DNA of 42,134 bases from an uncultured Rhodospirillales bacterium (lineage in GTDB: Bacteria > Pseudomonadota > Alphaproteobacteria > Acetobacterales > Acetobacteraceae), in the NCBI GenBank assembly GCA_903928895.1, contig CAIYSR010000174.1, positions 1 to 42,134 of the forward strand, read 5' to 3'. The notes beneath the pieces were generated by a model. It made no database searches, was not told the origin of the DNA, and worked only from the letters and a program-made list of their open reading frames with translations. Made by a program: the position numbers and the translations under genes. Below, piece by piece: positions 41,968-42,134 of this stretch. Positions within the stretch are counted from its first letter, which is position 1. Each line of letters begins with the position of its first letter.

Positions 41968-42134
41968 TCAGCGCGCGGCGGGCAGGGTGCGGGCAATGGC
42001 GCCGAGACGGACGGTGCCGGCATCGGCGGTCGGCAGGGTGCGGGCGATGGCGCCGAGGCGGACGGTGCCGGCGTCGGCGGTCGGCAGGGTGCGGGCGATG
42101 GCGCCGAGGCGGACGGTGCCGGCGTCGGCGGTCG
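41968..42134 (-). CDS. 3' end of a tandem-repeat protein gene (enters from the right edge)
   Basis: Partial. On the minus strand the frame reads repeats of TADAGTVRLGAIARTLP (17 residues) and ends in LPAAR and TGA at 41970-41968. Two full repeats and parts of others are visible. The three base differences between repeat units fall on third positions of this frame (ATT/ATC, CGT/CGC, GAT/GAC), so the protein repeat is perfectly conserved while DNA drifts, as expected under selection (a plus-strand frame is also synonymous, so this is not proof). The start and the rest lie outside. The type of protein is unknown. Confidence 0.6.
   Translation of the reverse strand, partial: TADAGTVRLGAIARTLPTADAGTVRLGAIARTLPTADAGTVRLGAIARTLPAAR
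41981..42134. repeat. 51-bp tandem repeat
   Basis: Units at 41981-42031, 42032-42082 and 42083-42133; units 2 and 3 are identical and unit 1 differs at three positions. The array runs off the right end, so its true length is unknown. 51 is a multiple of three, consistent with coding use. Confidence 0.9.

Noticed and set aside
41981-42134. CRISPR array or origin iterons at the right edge
   Set aside because: The 51-bp units are directly adjacent with no unique spacers, and the period is a multiple of three with third-position drift, which fits a protein repeat.
1-42134. tRNA, rRNA, IS elements or integrase genes
   Set aside because: No cloverleaf-like sequence, transposase motif or terminal inverted repeat pair of IS type was seen on either strand by eye.

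Overview
The window looks like a chromosomal segment of a high-G+C alphaproteobacterium, most likely Rhodospirillales/Acetobacteraceae. This is inferred from gene families and context (DUF6065, DUF2125, a metX-metW-aromatic operon, ftsEX-ydcF-plsC); no rRNA or tRNA was seen to confirm it. Coding density is high, with genes on both strands, many 1- to 11-base overlaps between consecutive genes, and a strong G/C preference at third codon positions.

Left part (1-13.7 kb): a secreted ClpP/crotonase-fold protein coupled to a glycine-zipper lipoprotein (82-1553, minus), an orphan peptide-type solute-binding protein (1709-3283), and a 3-hydroxyisobutyrate dehydrogenase-like enzyme (3288-4166). Next comes a 0.7 kb gene-poor stretch, then an AT-richer BsuBI/PstI-type restriction-modification cassette (small protein, methyltransferase, endonuclease; 4880-7517) whose genes overlap through TTGA and GTGA junctions. 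Inverted copies of a poly-T/poly-A palindromic repeat bracket the cassette. A Tat-exported cupin, a large orphan hybrid histidine kinase with a coupled 57-residue leader ORF, an 87-residue protein with a decayed partial copy on the other side of the kinase gene, and an ETF-ubiquinone oxidoreductase follow.

Middle part (13.7-28.9 kb): mostly single genes or pairs. They are a family-4-like uracil-DNA glycosylase overlapping a ChrA chromate transporter, a gamma-glutamyltransferase-family hydrolase, a Tat-exported Acg-like nitroreductase with its MarR regulator and two matching operator-like sites, a carboxymuconolactone decarboxylase-like protein, a sirtuin, a sulfotransferase-like protein, an MFS exporter that appears to start at CTG, an Atm1-type ABC exporter, a Nudix hydrolase and an LLM-class oxidoreductase.

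Right part (28.9-42.1 kb): a tightly packed plus-strand amino-acid operon (metX, metW, an AroQ chorismate mutase fused to what looks like a decayed prephenate dehydratase/ACT, an HisC-family aminotransferase, prephenate/arogenate dehydrogenase). A zinc-ribbon membrane protein lies on the opposite strand. An envelope operon follows (ftsE, ftsX, DUF218, plsC, DUF2125), then an ACT-like protein. On the minus strand is a three-gene cluster of type II dehydroquinase, Gfo/Idh/MocA oxidoreductase and a shikimate-dehydrogenase-like gene broken by a frameshift in a GC dinucleotide tract. The window ends with a DUF6065 gene and the 3' end of a gene encoding perfect 17-residue tandem repeats.

The observations most worth following are the R-M cassette with its uncharacterised small first gene, the dispersed palindromic repeat, the duplicated fragment flanking the kinase, the eroded P-protein, the GC-tract frameshift, and the 51-bp repeat gene. 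I did not find an unmistakably new multi-gene system. No CRISPR array, IS element, tRNA or rRNA was seen.
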